A stretch of 22,068 bases of DNA, from contig JAITHY010000235.1 of the NCBI GenBank assembly GCA_031279715.1, forward strand, positions 1-22,068. Direction: 5' to 3'. Within the stretch, counting starts at the first letter, position 1. The number at the start of each line of letters is the position of its first letter. The position numbers and the translations under genes were made by a program. This document shows, in pieces, positions 21,322 through 22,068 of the stretch. This stretch comes from Verrucomicrobiales bacterium. Lineage in GTDB: Bacteria > Verrucomicrobiota > Verrucomicrobiia > Methylacidiphilales > JAAUTS01. The notes beneath the pieces were generated by a model. It worked only from the letters and a program-made list of their open reading frames with translations. It was not told where the DNA came from and made no database searches.

Positions 21322-22068
21322 ATGGTTATTCATCCGAAAATTCGCGGATTTATTTGCGTGACGGCGCATCCGCAAGGTTGCGCGGCGCGCGTGCGGGAAC
21401 AAATTGATTGCGTAAAGTCGAAAGGCTCACTGTCAGCGGCGCCCGGGCGCGTGCTCGTCATCGGCGCGTCCACGGGCTACGGGCTGGCGTCGCGCATCAC
21501 GGCGGCGTTCGGCGGCCGCGCGGCGACCATGGGCGTGTTTTTCGAGAAACCCGCTGACGGTGACAAACTCGGCACCGCCGGCTGGTACAACTCCGTCGCC
21601 TTTGAGCAAGCCGCTGACGCTCACGGTTTGTACGCGAAAAGTTTCAACGGCGACGCGTTTTCCGACACGTTGAAAGCCGCTGTCGTTCAGCAAATCAAAC
21701 AGGACTGGGGACAAGTTGACCAAGTGATTTACAGCCTTGCGTCGCCGCGCCGCGCCAACCCGCGCACGGGCGAAATCTCGCGCTCATGCCTGCGCCCCAT
21801 CGGCAGCGGGTACCAATCACGCACGCTGGACACGGACAAGGGACTGGTCACGGACATCAGCATCGGGCCGGCGAGCGAGCAGGAAATCGCCGACACGGTG
21901 AAAGTCATGGGCGGCGAGGACTGGCTCTGGTGGATGGACGCGCTCGCTGACGCTGACGCGCTGGCGCCCGGCGCGACGACACTGGCGTATTCGTACATCG
22001 GCCCTGCGCTGACGCACGCGGTGTACACCAACGGCACCATCGGCGCGGCGAAAAAAGATTTGGAGCGG
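21322..22068 (+). CDS. fabV: Trans-2-enoyl-ACP/CoA reductase FabV, 3' end beyond the window
   Basis: 249 codons of a ~400-residue FabV, the NADH-dependent enoyl reductase that finishes each round of fatty-acid elongation and replaces triclosan-sensitive FabI in some bacteria. Diagnostic pieces: MVIHPKIRGFICVTAHPQGC at the start, the NADH site VLVIGASTGYGLASR (44-58), GVFFEKP, GTAGWYNSVAF, DQVIYSLASPRR, EQEIADTVKVMGGEDW, and the catalytic Tyr235-x8-Lys244 in YTNGTIGAAKK. Start at 21322 gives the exact family N-terminus; no clear ribosome site precedes it. Five or more motif copies fall in variable places (SLSAA, PADGD, AADAH, LADADA), where other FabV proteins differ. It is 54 bases from the hydrolase stop. 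Confidence 0.95.
   Translation, partial: MVIHPKIRGFICVTAHPQGCAARVREQIDCVKSKGSLSAAPGRVLVIGASTGYGLASRITAAFGGRAATMGVFFEKPADGDKLGTAGWYNSVAFEQAADAHGLYAKSFNGDAFSDTLKAAVVQQIKQDWGQVDQVIYSLASPRRANPRTGEISRSCLRPIGSGYQSRTLDTDKGLVTDISIGPASEQEIADTVKVMGGEDWLWWMDALADADALAPGATTLAYSYIGPALTHAVYTNGTIGAAKKDLER

Larger units (their letters stand above)
1..22068. repeat. Dispersed short motif, core CGCTGAC, found throughout the window
   Basis: Reading both strands by eye gives about 50 copies of GCTGAC on the plus strand and about as many of its complement GTCAGC, most with the seventh base (CGCTGAC). The base composition would give about 14 of the six-mer and 4-5 of the seven-mer. The common extension is NGTSA, then often GG or GCGG. 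Most copies are in coding sequence in several frames; a few are between genes (near 649, 9854, 11501, 13330). Long gaps occur at about 3000-3960, 9060-9850 and 17890-18365. The two orientations are balanced. Counts are manual and approximate. Confidence 0.85.

Noticed and set aside
1..22068. CRISPR array as an explanation for the repeated motif
   Set aside because: Spacing is irregular, copies lie inside conserved genes, and core length is only 7-18 bases.
1..22068. Motif as a set of intrinsic terminators
   Set aside because: Most copies are one-armed, within coding sequence and without T-runs; only a minority are palindromic.
1..22068. Motif as Chi or a replication-polarised element such as KOPS
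   Set aside because: The sequence differs from GCTGGTGG, and the two orientations are about equal across 22 kb, against a strong strand bias.
1..22068. tRNA, rRNA or riboswitch genes
   Set aside because: No cloverleaf, rRNA segment or conserved riboswitch core (including FMN near ribE) was recognised on either strand.

Overview
The window is about 22 kb of GC-rich bacterial DNA, densely packed with genes. The best guess at lineage is the PVC group, probably Verrucomicrobiota. The clues are the coiled-coil C4 zinc-ribbon protein, a TrpD with an unusual substrate loop, FabV, and the small Verrucomicrobia-like anti-sigma protein. This placement is an inference; no rRNA or other marker gene is present.

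Layout. (1) Positions 1-9553, minus strand: a cell-surface polysaccharide locus. It begins with rfbF and rfbG (CDP-4-keto-6-deoxyglucose synthesis), which end at a hairpin. A new promoter then drives a GT2 glycosyltransferase, an RfbE-like epimerase broken by a 2-base slip, a second RfbE-like epimerase and a large membrane protein. A 310-base gap holds a decayed duplicate of the next gene's 5' end. After it come another sugar SDR, a membrane-anchored GT2 and the start of a secreted protein. Most junctions are ATGA overlaps or two-base gaps. (2) Positions 9554-10094: a graveyard with a glycosyltransferase-like fragment and a transposase-like fragment. (3) Positions 10095-15093: fumC, a winged-helix regulator, the zinc-ribbon protein, riboflavin synthase and a SulP anion transporter. 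(4) Positions 15149-17889: a metal-stress module. A heavy-metal RND adaptor diverges from a CnrYXH-type anti-sigma / periplasmic sensor / ECF sigma operon. The shared promoter region holds a perfect 25-base palindrome with matching -10 elements on both sides. (5) Positions 17869-22068: an LptF/LptG permease, then yqeY, a trpD-type gene, an MBL-fold hydrolase and the first 249 codons of fabV.

The most striking signal is not a gene. A short sequence, core CGCTGAC (often extended to CCGCTGACNGTGAGGCGG or the near-palindrome CGCTGACNGTCAGCG), occurs roughly 85-100 times on both strands. I estimate about 20-fold more than base composition predicts. It lies mostly inside genes, in several reading frames, at weakly conserved protein positions (encoding LTVS, AD[G/S/R], SA) and repeatedly at stop codons (CGC TGA). 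Its density recalls HIP1 of cyanobacteria or the DNA uptake sequences of Neisseria and Haemophilus, but I do not recognise it as a described element.
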